From Trileptium ribeirensis (Eukaryota > Nematoda > Enoplea > Enoplida > Thoracostomopsidae), in NCBI GenBank assembly GCA_030248225.1, contig JASANE010009894.1, positions 1 to 64,000 on the forward strand: a stretch of 64,000 nucleotides of DNA. The letters are read 5' to 3'. The notes below the pieces were generated by a model. That model did not search any database. It saw only the letters and a list, made by a program, of their open reading frames with translations, and was not told where the DNA came from. Position numbers and translations under genes: made by a program. Positions 12,076 to 24,700 of this stretch are shown here, piece after piece (position 1 is the stretch's first letter; every line of letters starts with the position of its first letter).

Positions 12076-15000
12076 CCTGACGTGTCCAAGAACTGTAGCT
12101 TTAACTACAAGGTCAACAGCCATATTTTACAAAGGTGAACTTAACTGCCCCTATGACAGCGTCGTGTTTGCACCAATTAAAAAACAATGATAAAAATTCA
12201 CATAATCCCAAACTTAAAGCACCAATATCATATTAACTGAACATCGACGCTAAATATACAAAAAATTTTGCCTGCATTAATCACAAGGTTTCATCCAGGT
12301 AATAGTTGCCTCTAACTCTTGATCTAAATACGGTTACGCATAATACATTGAAATTGTTAATGTCACATCTTAACTTAAAGTTTAAAGTCAAAGACCACTT
12401 CTATGATAAAGTGCAATTGGCTTGTTCTTTTTCTACTTTAGACGCTAACTTTTCACACATGATTTCTTTGGACACCTGAATAACAAAAATTGCGCAAACT
12501 GAGAGTTATAAAATTCCATCAAATTCAGCTTCGCAGAACGAAATTGTCGAACAACTTCAGGATCAGGTGAAATTTACACAAGCGTTTCGTCAGAATCCGA
12601 AAACTGCAGCAGCGGAAAAGTGCTGCAATATTAACCATTCAGCAATATTGTGAACGTTAAACGTTGTTTAAGTTACAAGGTGTTGCCCCAGTAATGGAAA
12701 CAAGAATCGCTTTCGCCGTAAATGTTGCCAAAACGATTTTTGGGACAACTTCAACATATTTTGCAAATTCTATGATAGGCAGATTTATATATTCAGAACG
12801 ATCACTATTATAGGGCGCCATTAGGGCTAAAATTTTAACATTTCAGACTTTACAAATATCACTTGCGCTGCCCAGGTTCAAACTGTTATGCATAACTGGG
12901 TGGTTAAACCGATAACGAATCGAAAACGCCAAACTTCCAATAACCGTCTGGTACAAAAATGCTATGAATCAATAATGGTAAATACTCGAAAAACAAAACT
13001 TCGCTCAGTGTTGTTTTACGAGAATGGAAAAACTGTTAGGTGGATACAGGGTTACGGAGGACCTAAATCGCTAAATTTCTGTAAAACGATATTAGCACTA
13101 CCCACTTTAAAACGATTCAAGGTTAAACATTACTAAATGATATAACCACCAAGGTTGTCAAGTCATATTATGTTTTTGATTATTGCAGGGCACAAAATAT
13201 AGTTAAAATTCTGACCTTCTACTACATGCAAGAAAAAACGTTGCCAACACATGCAGGAGTGACTATATCTAATAGATCTGCGTACGCAACTAGTTTCGTA
13301 CATTCCTATCAACAGAATGACGATAAATTTAAAAATTATTCCTGAGATTTTGGTAGTGCAAGACATGAGTCCAAAATAATAATTTGCGAAATTCAAAAAA
13401 ATCGTTGTGAGTGTTTATAACTATATTATATACTCTGCGTTTCTAAAAACACAGGCATTTTCGGTCCTGCTTCGGTTGGGGGAGCTTTACAAATAAGAGA
13501 ATTTTGAATATTGCTTTTACGTATAGCAATAGCTTGAACGACAAATGAATACAGAGATTGTATAATTAAGACCCTTCCCACGCTGTGCAATCATTGATCC
13601 CAGTTTTATATCCACTATTATTAACGGAAACTGAAAAAATCTCCGTTCAGAATAAGGAAACCAAAAGTTTAATAGGGTAGAAAGGCCTTCCGGTAATAGT
13701 GCAATGTTCTTTTGCTGCAAAAGCAGTTTTAACCCACTAGAACGATGTTACCAGGAATAAAATATCAACTACGAGTTTCAAAAAATGATTTAATATTTAT
13801 CCGGTTATTAATGGTTAGATTCTTCAGCAGAAATTAATTCTCATGGAAGGAAATATTCTTACACAAGAGAAAGGAAGGTTCCAAACAGGTTCCGTTAAAT
13901 TACGACTGAAATAGCTGACATGTTGGAGACAGGTACTTGACATGTAAGACAAACCTGCATAGAAATAGAAAAACTGTGAAGAATCGTATATTTTACAAAG
14001 GGATGAAAATATTGACATCGTAAGTTTTAGCGTCAGGCTTTTATAAGGACCTTAGCATGGGCCAAGACTCAAACATAGTAGTATATCGAAACCGGCATAG
14101 CATGCATTTTACATATGCTTTAAAACTTAGCTGGCCATGTTATATAAGTTACAACAATACATTTACTTCAAATGTCCAAACTTGGATAAAAGGGCGAGTA
14201 ATAGGTCAATATTCTGCTTCATGCCCAGCCAAGGTAGCTCGAGTGAAATACAGTCCAATTTACGGTCAGTTTAATAATTGCCTTAATTTAAAATATGGGT
14301 TGAAATACGGGTGGAGACTTTTAACGTTTTGATTATCGGGTGTAGAAATTATATATAAAAAACTGTCCACTATTTTTACGATATAGTTTTCTATTATGTA
14401 AAACGATACTAGAATGAATAACTGGAAACTCCGTGTATTGACTTACGGAACCATATACGTGTGTTTCAATCGCGAATCATGAGCATTATTATTTGTTGTA
14501 TGCACCTCGATCGGAGCTGTCCTACAGACTATGTATGTTACTGTATGTATTGCCATAAAACCTCGAGTGCCTTGGAGCCCTTATAATGCTTCGTTACTAA
14601 GAGTTACGACTCCCACCATAGTGTTTGTAAAGAACCATACACAACCTTGTGGACATACTCATTTGAGAACGCAAACACGCAATGTAATACCGAAATTTAC
14701 GACTCATTATTGCTAGGAGAGTATTGTCAAAAATTTTTCGGCTCACAGCACACCATGCAGTAGTTTCACAAAAATGTCGGTCAGAAAAGTTGTAGATCTC
14801 GGTCAGCTGATTCTAGATGGCGATCATTTATCCATTACTCATACTTCTGAATGACAACAGCAAAAACACTATTTTCCATAACACTCTTTGTAGAAACTCT
14901 GCTTTGCTTCACTTGCTCCGTTTCATTGAGTCTTTCCAATTTCCGAAAACTGAGATATTAGTTTTTCTTTATCAATTCAACTATTTTTCTCTTGAAAATA

Positions 15001-15859
15001 ATTCAGTGTTAAAACAAATTGCAATTTTGGCATGAAATCGAATATTAAAATTCGATATTTCCAATTTTTGGACGTTTGTCGATTCGTTATGAAGACCAGT
15101 TTTTATCGTGCTCAACATTCAAGATACTAACGCAGAAAACCACTGCATAATAAATGTATATGTAAAATGTGGCTATGAACACGTATAAGCACCAGCTCTT
15201 TCATTTTTACATGTAATTTCTTTACGAAGTAAATCGCATCTTCAGTGAACAATCGCCTTAGCTGTAATGCGTACTTTGGAACTAAAGTAAGATGAAAGGT
15301 CAGACCTAACTTGCCGGAAGTACCGCAGTTCGTATTTGGATTTAGGAGTACATTGGCAGACCCACACCTCACTCACTTGACAGCTGCCCAAATCATTCGA
15401 TTAGTGCCGAAATTTTTCTGTTACAAGAAATCTCACACTACTTTATAAAATTATTGTTTCATTGCAAAAACTTCATAGATCTAAAAACAAATTGAAAAAA
15501 TAATCTAATTTATTTGTTTAGTCACTTAGACAAAAAAATTTAGCATAGTTGACATTTTTCCTTAACGGTCCACAGTGTAATATCAGCAAAAGTTCCAGAT
15601 TATTTCCATTTCGACGTTGCAAAAAATTTCCTCAAATGGACGTAGCTTTAGGTATATAGGGAGCGGCCGATCATTGAAGAAATCAGAAACCGGTAGAACT
15701 AGCTAAAAGCCGTAAAGGTGTTATTCAGATTATATATTGCATTAAATTTGTTAACATAACTCCTGATATTGAATGAGTAAAGATGTCAACCACCTATAAT
15801 AGAAAACATTGATTTGCAACTGTTTAACCCATTAGTTCTTGAAATGACATGCTACGGGG
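12076..15859. other. Non-coding stretch
   Basis: No recognisable gene. Open frames at 12888-13136 (82 codons) and 14057-14332 (91 codons) on the plus strand, and 13163-13396 and 15127-15372 on the minus strand, have no domain resemblance that I can see and no strong flanking splice sites. The first 800 bases are the intact version of the sequence that appears damaged at 7550-8535. Confidence 0.5.
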
Positions 15860-16440
15860 TAATTTCAGTTTCTCGAGTTTCCCAGTTCGCAAGCATTTTC
15901 AACTTCCCGTTTCCCAAGCTTCCAACATTTCCAGTTTTCATTTCTCGAGTTTTCTGTTTTCCAACGTTATGCAGTTTTGAAACACATTATGGTTTCCAGT
16001 TTCCCATTTTTCGTGTCCCAAGTTCCCACTTTCCAGAGATTCCCGTTTCCCAACTTTATACAGTTTACAACACTTTCCCATTTCCCGAGTGTCCTTATTC
16101 CCAGTTTCCCAATTTTTTCCTTTGCAGCGTTTGCCTTTTTCCACTTTATAGTCTTGTCATCTCTCCCAAAGATCCAATTTCTATAAAAGATAATATATAC
16201 ATGGGATTTAAAATTATACATCGAATTTCCCGGTTAAAATAAATACAATACATCGAGTTTTCTGGTTCCCAAGCTTTTCCAACTTCCGTTTTCCAAGTTT
16301 CCCCATTTCTCGAGTTTCCTGTTTTCCAACTTTAAACAGTTTCGAAACACATTCTGGCTTCGAGTTTCCCTACATTTTCCCGTCTCTAAAGTTTCCGCTT
16401 TCTCGAGAATCCCGTTTGCCAACTTTATGTAGTTTAAAAA
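15860..16440. repeat. Degenerate TTTCCC-rich tandem array
   Basis: Strongly strand-biased pyrimidine-rich DNA made of diverged units such as CGAGTTTCCCAGTTTC and CCAAGTTTCC. A higher-order duplication is present: the block beginning TTTCTCGAGTTTTCTG at 15941 recurs at 16306, a spacing of 365 bases, followed in both copies by a CAGTTT(C/T)GAAACACATT block. Open frames of up to 142 codons across it come from the low complexity and are not genes. Confidence 0.8.
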
Positions 16441-17769
16441 GTTAATTAGTTTTTACATGGGGTTTAAAAATGAAGCAAATCAACAATTTTTAAGACACAT
16501 CAACATGAAATATGATTTTCGAGCGGGAAACGGGAAGCCCTTAAAGTTGACATGGGCCAGTTTTATTAAACTATTGATGTTATATACTCAACGATGGATT
16601 TCGATTAGGCATCCTTTTGTACCGTTTCACATCCATAAAAATTGAACTTAAAGTCACTTTGCATATTCGAGAACCCTTTCCGATTAAGCCCGAGACTGGC
16701 ACGTATAATCTTCATCCTACTGGTTATCGATTTAATCGCTTGACGATACCTCGAATACAAGAGATATTTTACTACAACCGCAAAAAATATTAAATATAAC
16801 AGGATTTAAACAAAAGCACTATTACTGTATGAAACAACACATATTTTTACATCTCTGACATCACTAGGCGATTTTTGATGCAGCAATGTGTAGGCGCTGT
16901 TCATGATCACTTTTTAACGAGTGCGAGGACCCGCACTGGAGACTCCACATGTAGTCCCCATATGTTTTTATTGTAAACACTTCTAATGGAAAATCTTGAT
17001 TCATGAACACACTGAACATATATAATTTCCATTCGTGCATACTTCGAGCAATAAATTCAAGTGAGAATTAGAAACCCAAATGCGCAAATAACTTTCCAAA
17101 TTTTTGGCATTTACACCCAATAGATGTGCATTTATTTTCCGGCCTTAATTTTAAGCAGAAACTACTCACACGATGGTAAGGAATTCATGTCGGGTCTCTC
17201 TCCCGCTTGCCTGCGACACTAGTACCTATATTAAGCGTCCAAGGTGGTCAGCATTATCTATAAACAAACAAAGAAAAGAAGCAATTTTGCATAATGTTGA
17301 AAGAAGATGAGTATGCTCAAGGATCTCCAGAAAGAACTCTGACTGTGTACTCACAACTGCGTAGCCAGCAACGCACAAAAGGGGTGTCCAATTGCCTGCA
17401 CGTGCTCGAAACGGACATCCCGAATGTTTAAATATTATTGGAATTCACGAATATATCGCAATGAATTTCGGGTCACCGAGACTTAAACTGATTTGGTGTA
17501 GGGCCCGATCGAATGTACACTCAGACCTACACTAGGACGAGTCGAATGTCCTTAGGGTTTACTCTGGCGGCTGAACTTGTGTTTGTTTTAGTTACCAACT
17601 TTACTTTAGCACACAACTTCAGCTGTTCCAAAGACTTTATCACTTGTGATCTTGTCCCTCAGCAATTCGGAAATTTGCCTTATTTTGCCAGTGATCTAAT
17701 CGGTCTACTCGCTGTCACAAGGGTTGCTATGTTTTACCCCCAAAATACTCTCTTCAAATTTGTATAATG
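16441..17769. other. Non-coding stretch
   Basis: Nothing recognisable. The open frame at 17513-17767 has no domain similarity that I can name. It lies directly before the AT-rich array. Confidence 0.5.
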
Positions 17770-18680
17770 ATAATTTCATACAATTATTGTGTCATATTAT
17801 TTCGCTACAATTTGTATAAAAATTAACACAAACACGGGAAATTGTACGGCGAACAAATCCTACATGAATAGTGTACCACTTTGCACATTATGTGTGATTA
17901 TATCAACATAAATTGTAAGAGATAGACCGTAATAAATGTATGACACATTGTACATAATTTGTATGGATTGTAACACAGAATATGTATGATTATTTATCCT
18001 TTGTATCCTTTGTATGAATTTACACATAACAATTGTATGACTAGTTACACATTTTTTGTGTGAAATTACATACAACATATGTATGTTTTGTAACACATAT
18101 TTTTTGAAGCTATATAAAGCAAATATATCATGAAATTGAAAACTAGTACAAAAATAGCAGTTAACTACAAACATTCATACATTAGATGCATCTTATTTCA
18201 TGCAAATATTTATAAAAATTCACACATTAGATATATGATATTTAATACAAAAAAGTATGAAAATTCTTACCTTAAATATATTTAATCTCATACAAATAAA
18301 TATAAAAATTCATACAATACATAATTTATTTTTCATACAAATAAATATATGTTAAAATTCATACTTTGTATATGTTGAGTTTCATACAATTAATATTCAA
18401 ATTAATACAATGCAGGTATGGCATTTGATACAAATATATGTGAAGATTCTTACATTATGTTGCATATTTCATACTATAAAGTGATAAATTTCAACCAGCT
18501 GTAATTGTATTTTTTATACAAGCGTATCTAAAAACTCAGATAAACAATAAAACCGCTTTATCAAATTCCATACAAAATTGTCTTGATATCAATACTTTAC
18601 AAATGTATGAACTGTTGCGCTTAAATGTGTATGGAAACCAGACCACACAAATAATGTATGACACTGTGCACATATAAGTA
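17770..18680. repeat. AT-rich array of degenerate CATACAA/TGTATGA units
   Basis: The motifs TCATACAA, TACACA, TGTATGA and their complements recur every 30-40 bases for about 900 bases, with heavy divergence. The pattern is that of an old minisatellite. A similar but much shorter patch lies near 24030-24200. Confidence 0.6.
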
Positions 18681-19854
18681 TGACATATAGTGCTAATTTT
18701 TAAGAGTGCACCCTTGAAGTGGAGAGAACAAGACTGTAGTGAAATTACTTTCTCTTCGTGTTGATGTTGTTCGATTACATACATTTTATCACTTTTCTCT
18801 GAATGTCTAGAACAAAACGTACGGGGCGAGGCTTTCCCTCATGCTGCATGAAAGGTAGACAGGCAGAGCACATAAGCTATACGGATGCCCTAAATTTCAA
18901 GATATGCACCTGTTGATATTTACCCTAGCACCACAGCCACTCTATTGTACGAACGTTTTCAACTTTACGAGAGCACGATACCACATACAAAATATATGGT
19001 TACAGAGGTATGTGATTATATACGTGCCGCTACACCGAGTAGAATCGCGAATAAGCTCTCCCCCGATGTATAGGATTGTAGTTAAGTCTCACCTACTGAG
19101 ATGCAGTCAGTAATTTACACACCGCCAACGGATTTCATCCATCGAAAAGTAATTTTACTCAGCTTCGAAGCGCGCCACAATTTAAACATTTTGTTTGAGT
19201 TTGAATCGTATAAAAAGATCAAAAAAGAAAGTTGTTTCACCCTCGAACACAAAGGAAATTGAATTCTTCTCGGCCGTGAAACGTCCAAGATGTGGAAACG
19301 GAAATTTTACTTAAGTTTCAAACACCCAAAAATTGAATTTTATACACTAAAATCATCAGCAATACATAACAGACCGACGGCTCCTACCCTCCACGAAACC
19401 GTCTGCTGGGTTGGGAGAATCAGTCGGCATGAAAATTAGCTAAACTCAAAACAGATCATTGGCTCTCCTTAATCCCTCCGAGTTCCCAAGGAAAATGGAC
19501 CAACCAGAGACCTCCCCTATGATGCATGGACGGGAAGCTAAGCCGAGCACGATCGCAACGAAAGAAAAAAGCGATGAATAAATATATACAAAAACCGAGT
19601 TTCGGAAAACCAAAAGAAAGAACATCGGAACGCCAACCACTCTATGCCAGCGATGCCGCCTAATATACCACTGTGTCTAACCTTTATTTCTTCTGGTTCC
19701 CTTATGTCTTTGGTCCAAGCAACTCAAGATTTTGAAAATTAGACTATATTAACAGACATACATATACAGAACAAATCGATGCAATAACAGCCGCTGTGCA
19801 GCGTTCACAGAGAGTTCTGCGCAGTCACTGCACATTGTAGCCAAATTTTTGAAC
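18681..19854. other. Non-coding stretch
   Basis: No gene recognised. The open frames at 18904-19113 (plus strand) and 19446-19640 (minus strand) are short and have no domain similarity that I can identify. Confidence 0.5.
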
Positions 19855-20275
19855 AAGCTGTTACAGAAACTGTGTCAATTTAAAAAAAATTTAGAAAACA
19901 TGCTTACAGAAACTGTGTCACTTCAGAAAACTGCTACAGAACCTGTGTCACTTTTAGAAAAATGCTATAAAACCTGTGTCACTTTTAGAAAAATGCTATA
20001 AAACCTGTGTCACTTTTGGAAAAATCTGCTGCAGAACTTGTGTCACATTTAGAAAAATTGCTATAGATACTGTGTTACTTTTAGAAAAAATGTTACAGAA
20101 ACTGTGCCACTTTACAAAAACTGCTAAGGAACCTGCGTTACTCTTAGAAAAACTGCTACAGAACCTGTGTCAATTTTAGAAAAACTGCAGCAGAAACTGT
20201 GTCAAATTTAGAAAAACTGCTGCAGAGCTTAGCACTTAGAAAAAACTACTATAGAAAGTGAGTCACTGTTTAAAA
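19855..20275. repeat. Minisatellite, about 31-bp unit
   Basis: Around a dozen copies of a unit near ACCTGTGTCACTTTTAGAAA plus AATGCTATAAA run head to tail; two adjacent copies near 19940-20010 are almost identical and the others are diverged. The unit length is not a multiple of three, so the 67-codon frame at 19976-20179 is incidental. Confidence 0.85.
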
Positions 20276-21478
20276 ATGATGTTCACTGGAGTCCTGTTCA
20301 TATCCTCTTCTCATTGTTTCTACCTTAACAAATTTCGTTCAGTATTATGAAGGCTAATAATAATTATTATTAGGCTATTATTTTTGCTACTGCTTTCTTA
20401 CATTGATCGTGTTTTTAATATTCATACTCAGGGGGCAATGATTGTAAGTATATACGTGATTGGTATATGTTACTGTTCTTTTTTCACTATGTCAATATCA
20501 TGTTATGTTACATGTTTTGTTGGGAGATTAAAAATAGAGGTGTTCAAAAAACATGCAATGGGATACCGGATACCTATATACTATGCCATAATATCACAAA
20601 GCGGAATTTGAAGTATATATACACGCCAATTTAACTATTATTTTTGGGAAAATGATACGTAGAGAAAGAAACAACAAAGTAAAAACTTCCATTTAAGATA
20701 CTATAAAATTTCCAACATAACGTCGACTCACGATTCCTTGAAAAATGCACTACACTGCCAAATAATGAAACGCATTTTATCGCTTTCGTTCATTCGGAAA
20801 AGGTGGAAAACGACAACAGTTAACACAATGAAAAGGAACTAATTCTTATGTTTTTACCAATTCAATACTGGACGACATCAAACTGAAATTATGTTTTGAA
20901 TGGCACATATTTTATGGAAACTTAATGAGTATTACTGAAATAGCAAACATAGTAGACTTGACATTTAAGGGACAAGCGGTATTAATAAATAATTAAAGGA
21001 CAGAGATGTTAAATTCGCGCACCACCACTGTATATAAAGATCATTTCTCTTTCTATCTACTATACAATACACAATGATGCAAAATACTTAGCCTGATTTT
21101 CCATGCTAAATTACCTTTAAGAAAAAGCTGAATTCCATAAAACAACTTCCAAGTCAGCATCACAAAGGCTTGGTTTTCCTTCTTTGCACCAACGTAGATG
21201 GTACGTAAGGAATTAGCAGTTTTTGTACATCCGATCGTTCACTGACCTTGCGTTACTAACCCAATATCACGGTAATTGTAGACATTCATAAATTGTCATT
21301 GAACAAATTCACTTCAATCAAGACCAGGCATATGCGTGATAGTGAATGCATTTTTACTGAGGCCAACATATGAGTACGCAACCAACACCTTCAGAAGGAA
21401 GCATCAGTCAATGTTCACAGAGAGTTTTTGGTTATATATAATAGACAAAACGTTTAATCACATACGCATTAATGTCTA
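20276..21478. other. Non-coding region downstream of MBTPS2
   Basis: AT-rich sequence between the 31-bp minisatellite and the stop codon of the site-2 protease gene. It should contain that gene's 3' untranslated region and polyadenylation site, which I cannot place with confidence. The open frame at 20384-20611 shows no recognisable domain. Confidence 0.5.
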
Positions 21479-21796
21479 TTAGCCAGAAAAGAATTTTAAG
21501 AAAGAATGCATGATGTTGACAACCAAAATTGTAGTGCCATAGCAGTTTATATAAAAGCATGACCTCGGAATATAATAACTGGATAACTTTAGCTTTTCAA
21601 TTACAACGGACACGAACACTTCAGTTAAGTATTGCCCATCTAACGCAAAGCAAGGAACAGAGTTTAAGATTGCAAATGTAAAAGAAAACGTGACGAGGAA
21701 TTTTAGCTCAGTTCTGAACCAAATTGGTATATAGAATACAAATGGCAAAATGTTGAAACGAGGATGAAACTCCGACATTTCGATATCCATTGACAC
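21479..21796 (-). CDS. MBTPS2: MBTPS2 terminal exon with LDG motif
   Basis: Acceptor AATTTTTTCAG at 21797, then VSMDIEMSEFHPRFNIL (human VSITSFIPRFNFL), a hydrophobic segment and NSVPCFALDGQYL, where the Asp is the third zinc ligand. The stop is at 21479-21481. The GTG at 21796 is an internal Val codon, not a start. The remaining C-terminus is hydrophobic and of roughly the expected length. A 5.9-kb intron separates it from the previous exon. Confidence 0.93.
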   Translation of the reverse strand: MSMDIEMSEFHPRFNILPFVFYIPIWFRTELKFLVTFSFTFAILNSVPCFALDGQYLTEVFVSVVIEKLKLSSYYIPRSCFYINCYGTTILVVNIMHSFLKFFSG

Positions 21797-24700
21797 CTGA
21801 AAAAATTACTGTTGCAGTAATTTCAGAGCAAAAATATAGTATATATACCTATATTTTATCACATTACAATAAGCGCTACCAGGGGTTTAGCCAGGACTTT
21901 TGTTTGGATGGGGCAAATTTGGTTTAAAACTCAAAATCTTTCGAATCATCTCTCTGGATTGTTGGTGTCCATCGGGCAGAATAGGAAGGTTACCCATGAC
22001 TAGTGAGCCTACTGAAATTGTATTTACGTTTCCCCTCCGAAGGCTGTGCAAGCTGTTATCACCCGCCGAAAATTTTGAAATAATTGACATAATTTGTGAA
22101 AAACGTGGCAAACATTGATCAAAATTTTAAGCACCTTTCTTCCTGGAGACCTCTTCCCTGAGGACTTTCGTGAAAGCTGAAGAACTTGTCACCCCAATCT
22201 CCGAAGAAGCGCGGAAAATTTAGAGAAAACTAATAATATTTAGCAAAAATTGATGAAAATTTTGAGGATCTTCCGAAGACGTCCTCCCCTGAGTAACTCC
22301 ACGAAACACCCATTTTGCCCAACAAAGTTTTTCGCAAGTATTCAAATTCCAAGTGATACTTGGTCAAAACGCAGTTTACTAAAGGTTCAATCTATCCAAA
22401 AACAATCTATCCAAAAAACAGTATTTTTGCTTGTACTCACTGATGGCTGTCGTAGTCATGTAGAAATACTCAGCCAAGTGGAGGAATTAAGGCGAGTTTT
22501 ATGTAAATGCTACAAAACTGGACTTAGAACTCAGACTCATTAATGCTAGAACTGAGTTGTTTCTATCCAAATAGTTAGCAGCGAACTATATGGTATCAGA
22601 GATTCCCAATGGGACTGAAACGTCACCATAGAGCGGTACTAAGGATGAATACTGGGATTGTTGCTGAGGTTACATCGACCAGAGTAGGTGGATCGCACAG
22701 CGCCAGCAGTATTGATTCCATTGACTAGTTATAATAATCCTTAGGTATACAGAACATAATTAAAAGTCTGAGTTTAAGCGGCTATGATGATAATCAATTA
22801 CCTATTTTGAAACTAGCGTATCCTGAGCTTGCAGCTCTATAAGCTGAGCAGCAAACAAGTTCAGTATGACCACCAATAAGTAAGTTTGACTATAATGTTT
22901 CGTCGATCTTAGACTCCGGGTAACGGTGGTACGGCTAGGCTATCGCTATAATAAATAATGATGCGACCTCTATATGCATCTTCGTGGAAACAAATTCATA
23001 CAACAATTTGCTCGAAGTGATTGTAAATATTCAAGAAATTTGAGGGTCCAATGTCTTAGAGCCCGCCCCCCACCCGGTCCTATTTTCCTCACTGTACACA
23101 ATGCGCAACCTGTTTTTATCAATCGACGAACGCAGAAACTTTGTCAAATTGGAAGAGTATGCCCGATGGCCCCATCTGGCTACGGCACTAGGCCTACAGA
23201 ATAGTACGTATGAAAGATAAAACCGGGTCACCAGTTCACTCATTTCGGATCAGATTTGAGACGAAATGTTGCGACCAGGTCCGATTTAAAAGTCTAACGC
23301 ATTGTCTATTGTCCTGTGTTCAACAGAAGACATCAGTTCATTTTGTCTATCAGCTCTTCCGGAAGGACCCTACGCCGTACTCCACAACAGAGATCATGTT
23401 CGATTTAACATTTCCCAAAAATGCTTTTCAGCTCAGTTCTTCGTGTAATAACAAAAAACATACATCGCGAACAAATATATATGCGTTTGATTAATGGTAA
23501 GCGAAAGAATTTGACGGCCAGGGCAGCGGCAACTACCCCCTACCCCTACTCCTCTCCTAGGGTTGCCTCAAAGGGCAAAAATGTCTGGTGAAAAACCTTT
23601 ATTACATATTTACTATATGGTGGCCTAGGACACTGTTGTCTAACTGTTTTTGGGAGTCTCGGACACCGTTGCCTATACTGTTCCATTAAGGGCCTCGGAC
23701 ACCGTTGCTATTGGGGGAGAAGGGTGGGACACAGAAATGTTGTAGGGGAAGCTCGGACTCCCTTGTCTCGGCACTGACGGCGGGCGACCAAAGATTAGCA
23801 ACTCAAAAACAGCAGTGATATAAAAAATCAGCACTTAAGTCCATGGTACAGACAACCTCGACAATTTCACGTGATGTGGAAAACGATTTCGATTCCTTCA
23901 GTAAAAAGGGAAAAGATAAATGAGCTGAATTTTTCGAAATATATAAATGCCTTCTGCTCAACCATATATTATCCGCAGTTCCGTAGCAATACGGGCTTAT
24001 ACGCCATTTTGTATGTAGTTTCATGCAAGTATTTTACGATTTATCACTCAATATATGTAAGGAATCTCACATAAAAGCAGTATGACAATGTATACAGAAT
24101 TGCATGACTGTTTGTACCTTCACTAACTTTATTTCATTGGATATGCACATATTCACTTGATGCTTTTCTTTGTGTGAACAAATTGTGTATGACATGCTAA
24201 ATATTGACAACTTAGTAATTTTGGCTCCGAACAGTATAGGCCATAACTGTTACGAGAAAAGTAGTATTTATTTCGTATAGGACTACAGCTTTGCTGCATA
24301 GCAATTTTGTCAGAACAGGCGTTTCCGAGCTATGAGGCAAATTTTAAAAATACATACTCAAAAAGTAAAATTTTTAAAATTTTAAACAAGTAATTTCTTG
24401 TCTGTAGAAGGATTAATTGACCCTTGAACGAGTGAGCTTTTTCAGGTTACGTTCCGCACTGAGGGCAGTCTCCACGACCCCATTATGAAAACTGCTTCGT
24501 GGCACACATGTCTTGCTTACGGAAATGTTACTGACTCATCTACTTTGCTACTTATTAAAACCTTAATGTGCGCTTAACTGTCTTTGAAAAGCTATCGGAG
24601 GTTAAAACCGGGTCAAAACATTTGCAAGGGCCGAAAATCAGGTAAAATGACTGTCATGTAGAATCTTCTTATGATTATAGAAATGATAAATCAATAAGAA

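Noticed and set aside
15814..16422. Open frames of up to 142 codons
   Set aside because: They run through the pyrimidine-rich minisatellite and consist of Phe/Pro/Ser repeats in several overlapping frames on both strands.
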